From contig NZ_JACNMU010000002.1 in NCBI RefSeq assembly GCF_014901205.1, forward strand, positions 434,001 to 498,000: 64,000 nucleotides of DNA. Direction: 5' to 3'. This document shows, piece after piece, positions 17,059 through 27,902 of the stretch (positions within the stretch are counted from its first letter, which is position 1; each line of letters starts with the position of its first letter). This stretch comes from Meridianimarinicoccus sp. MJW13. GTDB lineage: Bacteria; Pseudomonadota; Alphaproteobacteria; Rhodobacterales; Rhodobacteraceae. The notes beneath the pieces are model-generated. The model saw only the letters and a list, made by a program, of their open reading frames with translations, made no database searches and was not told the origin of the DNA. Position numbers and translations under genes: made by a program.

Positions 17059-18476
17059 CCGTTCTTGCCATCGACCAGAGCACGACCTCGACCTCGGCCT
17101 TCCTGTACCGCCCCGATGGCACGTCCGAAAGGGTCTTTGCCCGCGACCACCGGCAACTCTATCCGCAACCGGGATGGGTGGAACATGATGCCGGCGAGAT
17201 CGTCGGCAACATCCGCGCCGCCCTGCGCGCGGGCAAGGCCGCCGGGGCCACGATCTTTGGGCTGGGCAACCAGGGCGAAAGCTGTCTGGCGTGGGACGCG
17301 GACACCAGGGTACCGCTGGGCCCGATCATCGTCTGGCAGGACACCCGCACCACCGACACCTGTGCGGCGCTGAAAGCGGCGGGGCACGCGGCCTTGGTGC
17401 GCGATCGCGCCGGGCTGCAGCTGTCGCCCTATTTCTCTGCCGCCAAGCTGGCATGGTGCCTTGCCCATCTGCCCGATGCCCGCGCGCTGCTGGAGGCAGG
17501 GCGTCTGCGGCTGGGCACCAGCGACGCCTATTTCCGCGACGTTCTGACCGGACGGTTCGAAACCGATGTGGCCACGGCTTCGCGCACCTCGCTGATGAAC
17601 CTGCACAGCGGAACGTGGGACGCGGACCTTTGTGCGCTGTTCGGGGTGCCGGAAAGCTGCCTGCCCGCGATCACCGATTGCAACGGCGATCTGGGGCAGG
17701 CCGAGGGGCTGGCCTGCCAAAGCGCCATCGTCGATCAGCAGGCGGCCCTGTTCGGCCATGGTGTCGAAAAGGCCGGGGATACCAAGGTCACCTTCGGCAC
17801 CGGCGCCTTCGCGCTGACCCTTCTGGGTTCAACCCCGCCCGCCGGCAATACCGCTGCCCTGCCGACCGTGGCCTGGCGGGAGGCCGGGCAGATGCTGCAC
17901 TACGCGCTGGACGGGGGGATTTTCACCGCCTCAAGCGCGCTGAACTGGGCGCGCGACCTGGGTCTGTTTCGCAATTTTTCGGATCTGGCCGCACCCGAAG
18001 GCCTGCCGATTCTGGCGCGTGGTCTGGCCTTCGTGCCATCGCTGTCCGGGCTGGGCTGCCCGCATTGGGACGAGGCGGCCAAGGGTGGCTGGCTGGGGCT
18101 GACGCTGGACACCCGCCCGCAGGACATGGTGCAGGCGGTGTTCGAAGGGGTTGCCCTGCGCATGGCCGAGATATTGCAGGAGTTCGAACGTCACGGTCCC
18201 ATCGCCAGCCCCATCGGTGTCGATGGCGGCATGGCCCGCAATAGCGGCTTTTGCCAGTTTCTGGCCGACGTAACGGGGAAGTCCCTGCGTCTGTCGGAAT
18301 ATCCCGAACGCACGGCGCTTGGCGTGGCGCGGCTGGCGGCGCGGGCGTCCGGGGGGGATGTGGCCGTGACCGCGCCTGAGACCATCCTGACGCCGCAGGC
18401 CGATCACAGCAGGCTGCTGGCGCAATTCACCACGGCGCGGAAACTGGTGCAAAGCTGGGGGTCCGGGCGCGTCTGA
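17055..18476 (+). CDS. FGGY-family carbohydrate kinase, glycerol kinase-like
   Basis: This is a 473-residue FGGY kinase. The N-terminal phosphate loop LAIDQSTTSTSAFL, IVWQDTRTT, SPYFSAAKLAW, IVDQQAALFGH with the catalytic aspartate, FGTGAFALTL and the C-terminal GVDGGMARN line up with glycerol kinase. However, the substrate-binding stretch that reads NQRET in E. coli GlpK reads NQGES here, so the arginine that contacts glycerol is missing. It may still phosphorylate glycerol, or a related polyol. ATG at 17055 overlaps the previous stop (ATGA). With the GlpA-like dehydrogenase it would phosphorylate and then oxidise the substrate brought in by the TRAP transporter. Confidence 0.85.
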   Translation: MTVLAIDQSTTSTSAFLYRPDGTSERVFARDHRQLYPQPGWVEHDAGEIVGNIRAALRAGKAAGATIFGLGNQGESCLAWDADTRVPLGPIIVWQDTRTTDTCAALKAAGHAALVRDRAGLQLSPYFSAAKLAWCLAHLPDARALLEAGRLRLGTSDAYFRDVLTGRFETDVATASRTSLMNLHSGTWDADLCALFGVPESCLPAITDCNGDLGQAEGLACQSAIVDQQAALFGHGVEKAGDTKVTFGTGAFALTLLGSTPPAGNTAALPTVAWREAGQMLHYALDGGIFTASSALNWARDLGLFRNFSDLAAPEGLPILARGLAFVPSLSGLGCPHWDEAAKGGWLGLTLDTRPQDMVQAVFEGVALRMAEILQEFERHGPIASPIGVDGGMARNSGFCQFLADVTGKSLRLSEYPERTALGVARLAARASGGDVAVTAPETILTPQADHSRLLAQFTTARKLVQSWGSGRV

Positions 18477-18487
18477 CGGGCGCCCGG
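18463..18487. terminator. Stem-loop at the end of the kinase gene
   Basis: CCGGGCGC and GCGCCCGG form a perfect 8-base stem across the kinase stop codon, between convergent genes. There is no T run, so termination is uncertain. Confidence 0.4.
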
Positions 18488-18503
18488 CGGGATCGGGACC
18501 GGA

Positions 18504-18815
18504 TCAGTGGGTCCAGGCGCCGCGACGGTCCGGCACGAAGTTTTCACCATAGCCGCGCGGGCGGATGTTGGGCTTGCGGGTCTTGGGTTCGCTGATCTCG
18601 GCGTCGATGCCGCGATCCTGAGCGTACTTCTTGGCGGCTTCCTTGGTGGCAAACCGCAGCCGCACCTGGCTTTGGGTGTCGCTGGAACTGGTCCAGCCCA
18701 TCAGCGGATCGACCTCGCGCTGCGACGCCGCCGCGAATTCAAGCACCCAGTCGTGGGTCTTGGCGGTTCCCGATGACATTGCCGTCTTGGCAGGACGATA
18801 GATGCGTGCGCGCAT
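18504..18815 (-). CDS. Complex I accessory subunit, NDUFS4 (18 kDa) type
   Basis: This 103-residue protein matches the ETC complex I NDUFS4 family, a supernumerary NADH dehydrogenase subunit shared by alphaproteobacteria and mitochondria. Typical stretches are [21 protein letters not shown] and [20 protein letters not shown], then [15 protein letters not shown]. It should stabilise the NADH-binding module of complex I on the cytoplasmic side. ATG at 18815 follows GGAGG. It is far from the nuo operon, which is normal, and it converges on the kinase gene. Confidence 0.92.
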   Translation of the reverse strand: MRARIYRPAKTAMSSGTAKTHDWVLEFAAASQREVDPLMGWTSSSDTQSQVRLRFATKEAAKKYAQDRGIDAEISEPKTRKPNIRPRGYGENFVPDRRGAWTH

Positions 18816-19159
18816 GTCAGCCTCCGTGTTTTACGGTGCGATACCACGACCGGGGCGTGGGCGGGAAGCGGCAAAGCGGCGCTGTTGACGGGAAAGGGAA
18901 GAAAGCCGGTCGCCGCACGCGTAGGTGTCGGAGTAACAGAGAGGCGGCGACCAGCATTCGTCTTCAATCATGGGACACTATCGTGTTCAATTGATTCTCT
19001 CAAGAATCAAGCGTGCCTGATGGGAAATATCCTTGTCTGACGGGAAACAGGGGCGTGACCTCCTGACACCCTCCTGTCAGGAAGGGCCGACACGGGCACT
19101 GGCACAACCCGGTGCGGGGCCCTAAGTTTCCAAGGTTGCAGCCGTCAGCGAGTCTCGCC
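18816..19159. other. 344-base intergenic region before uvrB
   Basis: No convincing gene is present. It holds the NDUFS4 promoter side and the uvrB upstream region. Two perfect dyads are visible: TTGATTCT-N4-AGAATCAA at 18991-19010 and TCCTGACA-N6-TGTCAGGA at 19061-19082. A degenerate SOS-like GTTC-N7-TCTC lies at 18985-18999; no perfect GTTC-N7-GTTC is seen. Confidence 0.7.
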
Positions 19160-21343
<2,184 letters not shown>

Positions 21344-21499
21344 GGGTACGGGCCGGACAGGCCCCTTCCTTCTGCCGTCGCCCACAAATCCGTTGACCCG
21401 GGCAGGATCGGTTCGCTATCAATCCAGCGGTCGGTTCTTACCCGTTTTCCACCGGCCGGGCATTCCCCTGATGAGACGGTCGCCAAGGAATGTACCCGA

Positions 21500-22834
21500 A
21501 TGACCGAGATCCTTCTGAAAAATGCCGATACCGTCCTGACGCTGGACGACGACCGCCGCGAGCTTTCGCAGGCCGATCTGCGCCTGCGCGACGGCGTGAT
21601 CGTCGAGATCGGCAGTGCGCTGACAACGACTGGCGAAACCCACGACCTGCGCGGCTGCGTGGTGACGCCCGGTCTGGTGAACACCCATCATCACCTCTAC
21701 CAGTCGCTGACCAAGGCCGTGCCGGGGGGGCAGGATGCCCTGTTGTTCGGCTGGCTTCAGACGCTCTATCCGATCTGGGCGCGCTTCGGGCCGGAAGAGA
21801 TGTTCGTGTCGGCGCAGGTGGGGCTGGCTGAACTGGCGCTGTCGGGCTGTACGCTGACCTCGGATCACCTGTATCTCTATCCCAACGGCGCGCGGCTGGA
21901 CGACACCATCGCGGCGGCGGGTGAAGTCGGGCTGCGGTTTCATCCGACGCGCGGCGCGATGAGCATCGGCGAAAGCGACGGTGGCCTGCCCCCCGACAGC
22001 CTGGTCGAGCGCGAAGCGGCGATCCTTGAGGACTCCATCCGCGTGATCGACGCGTTCCACGATGCCTCGGAGGGCGCGATGGTGCGGGTTGGGCTGGCGC
22101 CCTGTTCGCCGTTCTCGGTCAGCCGAGACCTGATGCGCGACGCGGCGGTGCTGGCACGCGACAAGGGCGTGATGTTGCACACCCATCTGGCCGAGAATGA
22201 CGAGGACATTGCCTATTCGCTGGAGAAATTCGGCTGCCGCCCGGGCCAATACGCCGAGGATCTGGGCTGGACCGGGTCCGACGTCTGGCACGCCCATTGC
22301 GTCAAGTTGGACGGGCAAGAGATCGACCTGTTCGCGCGCAGCCGCACCGGCATCGCCCATTGCCCCTGTTCCAACTGCCGGCTGGGCAGCGGCATCGCAC
22401 CGGTGCGCAAGATGCGCGACGCCGGGGTGAAGGTCGGGCTGGGGGTCGATGGCTCGGCCAGCAATGACACCGGCAACCTGATCCTCGAGGCGCGCCAGTC
22501 CATGCTGTTGCAACGGGTGGCCAATGGCGCCGATGCGATGTCGGCCCGCGAGGCGCTGGAGATCGCGACGCGTGGCGGGGCCGAGGTGCTGAACCGGCCC
22601 GATTGCGGCCAGATCGCCGTGGGCAAACGCGCCGATATCGCGGTCTGGGATGTCTCGGGCATCGACAGCGCGGGCAGTTGGGATCCGGCGGCACTGTTGC
22701 TGGCCGGTCCGACGCGGGTCAAGCATTCCTTCGTGGATGGCCGCCAGATCGTCCGCGACGGTCAGATGGTCACCATCGACCTGCCGAATGTGATCGAACG
22801 GCAGAACCGTCTGGCGAAACGCCTGCACGGCTGA
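21500..22834 (+). CDS. 8-oxoguanine deaminase (amidohydrolase)
   Basis: This is a 444-residue amidohydrolase of the cytosine/guanine deaminase group (COG0402). Metal ligands are in NTHHHLYQSLT, HTHLAEND, HAHCVKL and GVDGSASND. The whole layout, including WLQTLYPIW and the HHLYQ stretch, fits bacterial 8-oxoguanine deaminases, which convert 8-oxoguanine to urate; isocytosine is also a substrate in studied members. It starts 157 bases after uvrB on the same strand. Removing oxidised guanine bases next to a repair gene is suggestive, but ordinary purine salvage is equally likely. Confidence 0.85.
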   Translation: MTEILLKNADTVLTLDDDRRELSQADLRLRDGVIVEIGSALTTTGETHDLRGCVVTPGLVNTHHHLYQSLTKAVPGGQDALLFGWLQTLYPIWARFGPEEMFVSAQVGLAELALSGCTLTSDHLYLYPNGARLDDTIAAAGEVGLRFHPTRGAMSIGESDGGLPPDSLVEREAAILEDSIRVIDAFHDASEGAMVRVGLAPCSPFSVSRDLMRDAAVLARDKGVMLHTHLAENDEDIAYSLEKFGCRPGQYAEDLGWTGSDVWHAHCVKLDGQEIDLFARSRTGIAHCPCSNCRLGSGIAPVRKMRDAGVKVGLGVDGSASNDTGNLILEARQSMLLQRVANGADAMSAREALEIATRGGAEVLNRPDCGQIAVGKRADIAVWDVSGIDSAGSWDPAALLLAGPTRVKHSFVDGRQIVRDGQMVTIDLPNVIERQNRLAKRLHG

Positions 22835-22973
22835 TTGCCCCGGTCTTCAGGGTGTTGCAACCGTCAGGCGCGGTGGTCCATGCTGCGGAAACGCCCGTCG
22901 TGATTTTGTCACGCAATCTTCGCGGGCTAGTTCGACCAGTGTTCCATCGAAACGACGATTGCAGGATTTGGCC

Positions 22974-23951
22974 ATGACTGCGCTAGAACAGATCACCGCC
23001 CTTCAGGACCGCATGGGGCAGTCCATCATCGGCCAGAAGGATGTGATCGAACGGCTGGTGATCGGGCTTCTGGCCAATGGCAACCTGTTGATCGAGGGCC
23101 TGCCCGGCCTTGCAAAAACCCGCGCGGTCAAGGCGATGGCCACGAACCTGGAGGCCGATTTCTCGCGCATCCAGTTCACGCCGGACCTGCTGCCGTCGGA
23201 TGTCACTGGCACCGAGGTGTATCATCAGGGACCCGAAGGCAGCCAGTTCCGGTTCGAACAGGGGCCGATCTTCGCCAACATCGTGCTGGCGGACGAGATC
23301 AACCGCGCCCCGGCCAAGGTGCAGGCCGCCCTGCTGGAAGCGATGGAAGAGCGGCAGGTGACCGTTTCCGGCACGACCCACAAGATGCCGCCGCTGTTCA
23401 TCGTGATGGCGACCCAGAACCCGATCGAACAGGAAGGCACCTATCCGCTGCCCGAGGCGCAGATGGACCGTTTCCTGATGCATGTGCAGGTGCTGTATCC
23501 GCCGGTCGAGGACGAGGTGGAGGTCATCCGCCTGGTGCGCGGCGAGGAACAGGCTGCATCTTCCGGAGACGCCACCACCCCGCCGGACGCCATCCCGCAG
23601 CAGGCGGTGTTCGACGCGCGGGCCGAGATCGGGCGCATCCATGTGTCCGATGCGATGGATCGCTACATGGCCGACCTGGTGCAGGCCAGCCGCACGCCCG
23701 CCGCCCTGTCCGAGGATCTGGCGCGCTGGATCGAGATCGGCGCCAGTCCGCGCGGCAGCCTCGCGCTGGACAAATGCGCCCGCGCCCATGCCTGGCTGAA
23801 GCAGCGCGACTATGTCGATCCGGCGGATGTGCGCGCCATCGTGCATGACGTCTTCCGCCACCGGATTGCGCTGTCTTTCGAGGCGCAGGGCGAAGGCAAG
23901 ACCACCGACGATGTGGTCGATGAAATCGTGTCCCTCGTGGCGCTGCCCTGA
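22974..23951 (+). CDS. MoxR-family AAA+ ATPase
   Basis: MoxR ATPases act as chaperones that assemble or load metal into partner proteins carrying vWA domains. The 325-residue protein has Walker A EGLPGLAKT, Walker B IVLADEINRAPAK, and sensor 1 FIVMATQNPIEQEGTYPLPE, all typical. ATG at 22974 has an AGGA ribosome site 7 bases upstream. It is the first gene of a six-gene operon with DUF58, DUF4381, two vWA proteins and a BatD-like protein, the classic genetic setting of MoxR. Confidence 0.95.
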   Translation: MTALEQITALQDRMGQSIIGQKDVIERLVIGLLANGNLLIEGLPGLAKTRAVKAMATNLEADFSRIQFTPDLLPSDVTGTEVYHQGPEGSQFRFEQGPIFANIVLADEINRAPAKVQAALLEAMEERQVTVSGTTHKMPPLFIVMATQNPIEQEGTYPLPEAQMDRFLMHVQVLYPPVEDEVEVIRLVRGEEQAASSGDATTPPDAIPQQAVFDARAEIGRIHVSDAMDRYMADLVQASRTPAALSEDLARWIEIGASPRGSLALDKCARAHAWLKQRDYVDPADVRAIVHDVFRHRIALSFEAQGEGKTTDDVVDEIVSLVALP

Positions 23952-23960
23952 GGCCGGATC

Positions 23961-24905
23961 ATGCCCGAGGTGCCGCGCAAGACCGACCCGCGTATCCATA
24001 CGGACCTGCAGCATTTGCGCCGGCTGGCAGGATCGGCGCGCGCGCTGTCGTTTCTGCCGCGCCAACCGGCCCGATCCGCGTTCAACGGCCGCCATGCCTC
24101 GCGCCTGCGGGGCCGGGGGCTGAACTTCGAGGAATTGCGCAACTACCAGGTGGGTGACGACCCGCGCACCATCGACTGGAAAGTCACCGCCCGCACCGGC
24201 GAGCCGCATGTGCGGGTCTACACCGAAGAGCGCGACCGCCCGGCGCTGTTGCTGGTCGATCAGCGCATGTCGATGTTCTATGGCACGCAACTCAACATGA
24301 AATCGGTGACAGCGGCAGAAGCGGCGGCGCTGGCGGCCTACCGGATCCGCGCGCAGGGCGACCGGGTCGGCGGCGTCATCTTCTCGGATGATGCGGTGGC
24401 CGAATTGCGGCCGCGGGCGTCGAACCTTGCGCTCAACCGCTTCATCGCGACCCTGTCCGAGGCGAATTGCCGGTTGCGGGCGGATCTGGATGTGCCGGTG
24501 TCGATGCCGCTGAACCGTCCGCTGGAGGCGGCGGCGCGCATTGCCACGACGGGCAACCTGATCCTCGTGTTCTCGGATTTTGGCGAGGTGGATGATCAGA
24601 CCGAACGGCTTGTGCGGCGGCTGGCCCAGCACAACGACGTGATCCTGTTCCCGGTCACCGATCCCACCGGCACCCGGCTGCCCGACGATTTCCGCATCGT
24701 TGCCTCGGATGGCCAGTTGCAGGTGGAGCTGGACAGCGCGGACAGCAACATCAGGCACCGGGTGGAAGAGGCCTTCGGCGCGCGGGTCAACCGCGCGATC
24801 GGCTGGACCCGCACCTATGGCATCCCGGTGCTGCCGCTGAGCGCGGGGCGCGAAACCCTGCCGCAACTGCTGGATCTCATGGGGCTGCCGGGAGGGCGAC
24901 GCTGA
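23961..24905 (+). CDS. DUF58 domain protein
   Basis: This 314-residue DUF58 protein is the usual MoxR partner. The signature FEELRNYQVGDDPRTIDWK, followed by ARTGEPHVRVYTEERD, is intact, and the second half has a vWA-like fold (LLLVDQRMSMFYG). The vWA metal site is incomplete because the first motif reads DQRMS. No membrane segments are present, unlike many DUF58 proteins. It starts 9 bases after moxR, and its TGA overlaps the DUF4381 start (TGATG). Confidence 0.92.
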   Translation: MPEVPRKTDPRIHTDLQHLRRLAGSARALSFLPRQPARSAFNGRHASRLRGRGLNFEELRNYQVGDDPRTIDWKVTARTGEPHVRVYTEERDRPALLLVDQRMSMFYGTQLNMKSVTAAEAAALAAYRIRAQGDRVGGVIFSDDAVAELRPRASNLALNRFIATLSEANCRLRADLDVPVSMPLNRPLEAAARIATTGNLILVFSDFGEVDDQTERLVRRLAQHNDVILFPVTDPTGTRLPDDFRIVASDGQLQVELDSADSNIRHRVEEAFGARVNRAIGWTRTYGIPVLPLSAGRETLPQLLDLMGLPGGRR

Positions 24906-25384
24906 TGGCAGAAACCCCCGACACCGAGGGCAAGAACCTTGTCGAGATGCTCGACATGCTCAAGCCGATCCCCGAACCCGAACCGATCTCGATGATCCCG
25001 GCGACACAGGGCTGGATCTGGCTGTCGCTTGCGGTGCTGGCCGCGCTTGTCTGGCTGAGTTGGCGGGCAGCGCGGCACTGGCAGGCCAATGCCTATCGTC
25101 GTGCTGCGCTGAACGAGCTGGAGGCTGCGGGCGATGACCCGGCAAAGGTGGCCGACATCCTGCGTCGCGCCGCGCTGGCCGCCTATCCCCGCCGCAAGGT
25201 GGTCGGGTTGCTGGGGCAGGACTGGCTGGCGTTCCTGTCCGAAACCTGTCCGGGGACCAGCTTTTCAGGAGATGCGGGCGCAATCCTGCTGCAGGCACCG
25301 TGGCGGGACACGCCGCCCGATCCGCGCGTGACCGGTCTGGCCCGGCACTGGGTGAAGGCGCATCGCCGGGAGGCCTCGGCATGA
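24905..25384 (+). CDS. DUF4381 membrane protein
   Basis: This is a 159-residue protein with one membrane segment (about residues 36-56, WIWLSLAVLAALVWLSW) and a cytoplasmic helical C terminus. A proline-rich start (LKPIPEPEPISMIPATQGW) matches DUF4381, which is found almost only in MoxR/Bat operons. Function is unknown; it is probably a membrane component of the complex. It overlaps the genes on both sides (1 base and 4 bases). Confidence 0.85.
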   Translation: MAETPDTEGKNLVEMLDMLKPIPEPEPISMIPATQGWIWLSLAVLAALVWLSWRAARHWQANAYRRAALNELEAAGDDPAKVADILRRAALAAYPRRKVVGLLGQDWLAFLSETCPGTSFSGDAGAILLQAPWRDTPPDPRVTGLARHWVKAHRREASA

Positions 25385-26364
25385 GCTACTCCTTCGCCTT
25401 CCCCTGGGCGGTTCTGTTGCTGCCGCTGCCCTGGCTGGTCTGGCGGTTCGCGCCCCGCTATCGCCACCAGACGACCGCGGTTCGGATCCCGTTCTTCCGG
25501 CAGATAACCGAGGCGGCGGGGCTGGATCCCAAGCCCGGTGCGTTGGTGCTGCGGCGCGCCCGGATCCAGATGATCACCGCGATCCTGTGCTGGGGGCTGT
25601 TGGTGCTCGGCCTCGCCCGCCCCGAACAGTTGGGCCAGAAGATCACCGTGGAAAAGGCAGCGCGCGACATGGTGCTGGCCGTGGACATTTCCGGGTCGAT
25701 GGATGCCCGCGACATGGAAGGTCCGGACGGCACGCAGGCGCAGCGCCTGCAGGTGGTCAAGGATGTGGTCGGCGACTTCATCGAAGCCCGCGACGGAGAT
25801 CGTATCGCGCTGATCGTCTTTGGCAGCCGCGCCTTCGTTCAGACGCCCTTCACCGAGGATCTCGTCTCGGTGCGCGAATTGCTTGACGGTACGACCGTGG
25901 GCATGGCCGGGCCGGACACGGCCATCGGCGATGCCATCGGCCTGTCGATCCGCACCTTCGAGACCTCGGAGGTTGAACAGCGCCTGCTTGTGCTGCTGTC
26001 CGACGGGGCCGATACCTCCAGCCGCATGTCGCCTGTGAACGCCGCCGAGATCGCGCAGCAGCAGGGGGTGCGGATCTTTACCATCGGCGTTGGCAATCCC
26101 GAGGGCGCGGGCGAGGACAAGGTCGATCTTCAGGCCCTGGAAGACATCGCGCAGCGTGCCGACGGGGCCTTCTACTATGCCACCGACGGGGCCGGATTGC
26201 AGGAGATCTATGCCGAGATCGACCGTCTGAACCCGCGTGTCACGGAAACCGTCAACTTCCAGCCCAAGCGACCCCTGGCCTGGATCGCCTTTGCCCTGGC
26301 GGTGGTCATTGCCACGCTGACCCTGCTTTGGCTGCAACTGTCCACATCGCGGAGGGCGGCGTGA
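25381..26364 (+). CDS. vWA-domain membrane protein, BatA-like
   Basis: This is a 327-residue BatA-like protein. Two membrane segments lie near the N terminus (about residues 7-20 and 62-78), a von Willebrand A domain runs from about 98 to 290, and a C-terminal membrane helix follows (about 301-320). The metal-ion site is complete: DISGSMD, then a threonine in TTVGMAGPDTAIGD and an aspartate in LLSDGAD. An active MIDAS suggests metal-dependent ligand binding in the periplasm. ATG at 25381 overlaps the DUF4381 stop (ATGA). Confidence 0.9.
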   Translation: MSYSFAFPWAVLLLPLPWLVWRFAPRYRHQTTAVRIPFFRQITEAAGLDPKPGALVLRRARIQMITAILCWGLLVLGLARPEQLGQKITVEKAARDMVLAVDISGSMDARDMEGPDGTQAQRLQVVKDVVGDFIEARDGDRIALIVFGSRAFVQTPFTEDLVSVRELLDGTTVGMAGPDTAIGDAIGLSIRTFETSEVEQRLLVLLSDGADTSSRMSPVNAAEIAQQQGVRIFTIGVGNPEGAGEDKVDLQALEDIAQRADGAFYYATDGAGLQEIYAEIDRLNPRVTETVNFQPKRPLAWIAFALAVVIATLTLLWLQLSTSRRAA

Positions 26365-27902
26365 TGGCGGCGTTTCTCGATGCGCTTGCGGCGCTGCACC
26401 TGTTGCGCCCGCTGTGGCTTCTGGCCCTGCTGCCCATCGCCGCGCTGTGGTGGCGCGCCCGACGCGGGACGGCGACAACCACCACCGCCCCCTCGCGCGG
26501 GATTGCCCCGCATCTGGCCGAGGCGCTGACGGTGGGCGATACCGGACGACGGCGGGTGCAGCCCATCGACGGGGTCGCGGCCTGTCTGGTGCTGCTGACG
26601 CTGGCGGCCGCCGGCCCGACGTGGAGCCGGGTGCCGAACCCGCTGCTGGCCCAGACGGCGCCGATGGTGGTGGCCTTGGAGGTCAGCCGCTCGATGGAGG
26701 CGCCGGATCTGCCGCCCAACCGGCTGGACCGGGCCAAGTTCAAGATCCTCGATCTGGTGGAACGCCGCGCCGGGGCCCGCACCGCGCTGATTGCCTATTC
26801 CGGCACCGCCCATCGTGTCGCGCCGCTGACCGAGGACCCGAACATCCTGCGGTCGATGCTGGAGTCGCTCACGCCCGAAGTCATGCCCGAAGAAGGCGAC
26901 AATGCCACCGCCGCGCTGACGCTGGCGGGGGCTGAACTGGCGAAATCCGAAACCCCCGGCGCCATTCTGTTCGTTCTGGACGAGTTGAGCGAGGCCGATG
27001 TGAGCGCCTTCCGCGACGCACAGGCCGAGGAAACGCCGATCCTGTTCCTGGTGGCCGCACCAGACGGCAGCCCGCGCGGCGCACTGGATCAACTGGACGG
27101 CGCGACGGTCGTGCAACTGACCGCTGATGACACGGACCTGAAGGCCATCGACAGCGCCGCGGCCTCGGCCTATCGCGCCGCCCTGCTGGGGGACGAGCGG
27201 TTGGACTGGGACGATCGCGGCTGGATTCTGGCATGGCTGGCGATGCCGCTTCTGCTGCTGTGGTTCCGGCGGGGCTGGACCATGCGGTGGGCGCTGGTTG
27301 TCGGGCTGGCCACTGGTCTGACCGCCCCCGGTCCGGCGCAGGCCGATGTGGTGGACTGGTTCTTCACCCCCGACCAGCAGGGGATGCAGGCCTATCGCGC
27401 CACACGGTTTTCCGACGCCGCCGCGCTGTTCCAAAATCCGATGTGGCGCGGCCTGTCACTGTTCCGCGCGGGCCAGTATCCGGAAGCCGCCGATCTCTAT
27501 TCGCGGCTGGACACGCCCGAGGCGGCCTTTGCCGAGGGCATGGCGCGGACCCGCAACCGCGAATACCGGCCCGCCATCGCGGCCTATGAGAAAGCCTTGC
27601 AACTGCGCCCTGATTTTCCTCAGGCCGAATGGAACCTCGCGGTGACACGCGCCATTCTGGAGTTTGTCGAGACCGCCCGCGAGGAAAGCGATACGGGCGA
27701 GGACTCCGGCATCGGGGCGGACGACGTGGTCTTCGACAACGAGGCCAACCGGGGTGCCGACACCCAGACCGATTTTTCCGAGGAAGACGCCGCGCCGGAG
27801 TTCCAGACCACCGAGCAATGGATGCGGTCGGTCGATACAGACATGGGCGATTTCCTGCGAACCCGATTCCTGCAGGAAAACGCGGCGGGAGCGCGCGAAT
27901 GA
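26364..27902 (+). CDS. vWA-TPR fusion membrane protein, BatB/BatC-like
   Basis: This 512-residue protein joins a BatB-like vWA domain and a BatC-like TPR domain. Membrane segments lie at about residues 14-30, 72-88 and near 290-330. The vWA domain (about 100-260) has a degenerate metal site: the first motif reads LEVSRSMEA instead of DxSxS, so metal binding may be lost. TPR units are visible in GMQAYRATRFSDAAALFQ and EGMARTRNREYRPAIAAYEKALQL. The C terminus is acidic. ATG at 26364 overlaps the previous stop (TGATG). Confidence 0.88.
   Translation: MAAFLDALAALHLLRPLWLLALLPIAALWWRARRGTATTTTAPSRGIAPHLAEALTVGDTGRRRVQPIDGVAACLVLLTLAAAGPTWSRVPNPLLAQTAPMVVALEVSRSMEAPDLPPNRLDRAKFKILDLVERRAGARTALIAYSGTAHRVAPLTEDPNILRSMLESLTPEVMPEEGDNATAALTLAGAELAKSETPGAILFVLDELSEADVSAFRDAQAEETPILFLVAAPDGSPRGALDQLDGATVVQLTADDTDLKAIDSAAASAYRAALLGDERLDWDDRGWILAWLAMPLLLLWFRRGWTMRWALVVGLATGLTAPGPAQADVVDWFFTPDQQGMQAYRATRFSDAAALFQNPMWRGLSLFRAGQYPEAADLYSRLDTPEAAFAEGMARTRNREYRPAIAAYEKALQLRPDFPQAEWNLAVTRAILEFVETAREESDTGEDSGIGADDVVFDNEANRGADTQTDFSEEDAAPEFQTTEQWMRSVDTDMGDFLRTRFLQENAAGARE

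Noticed and set aside
22983-24866. 627-codon minus-strand frame
   Set aside because: It is a shadow of moxR and the DUF58 gene.
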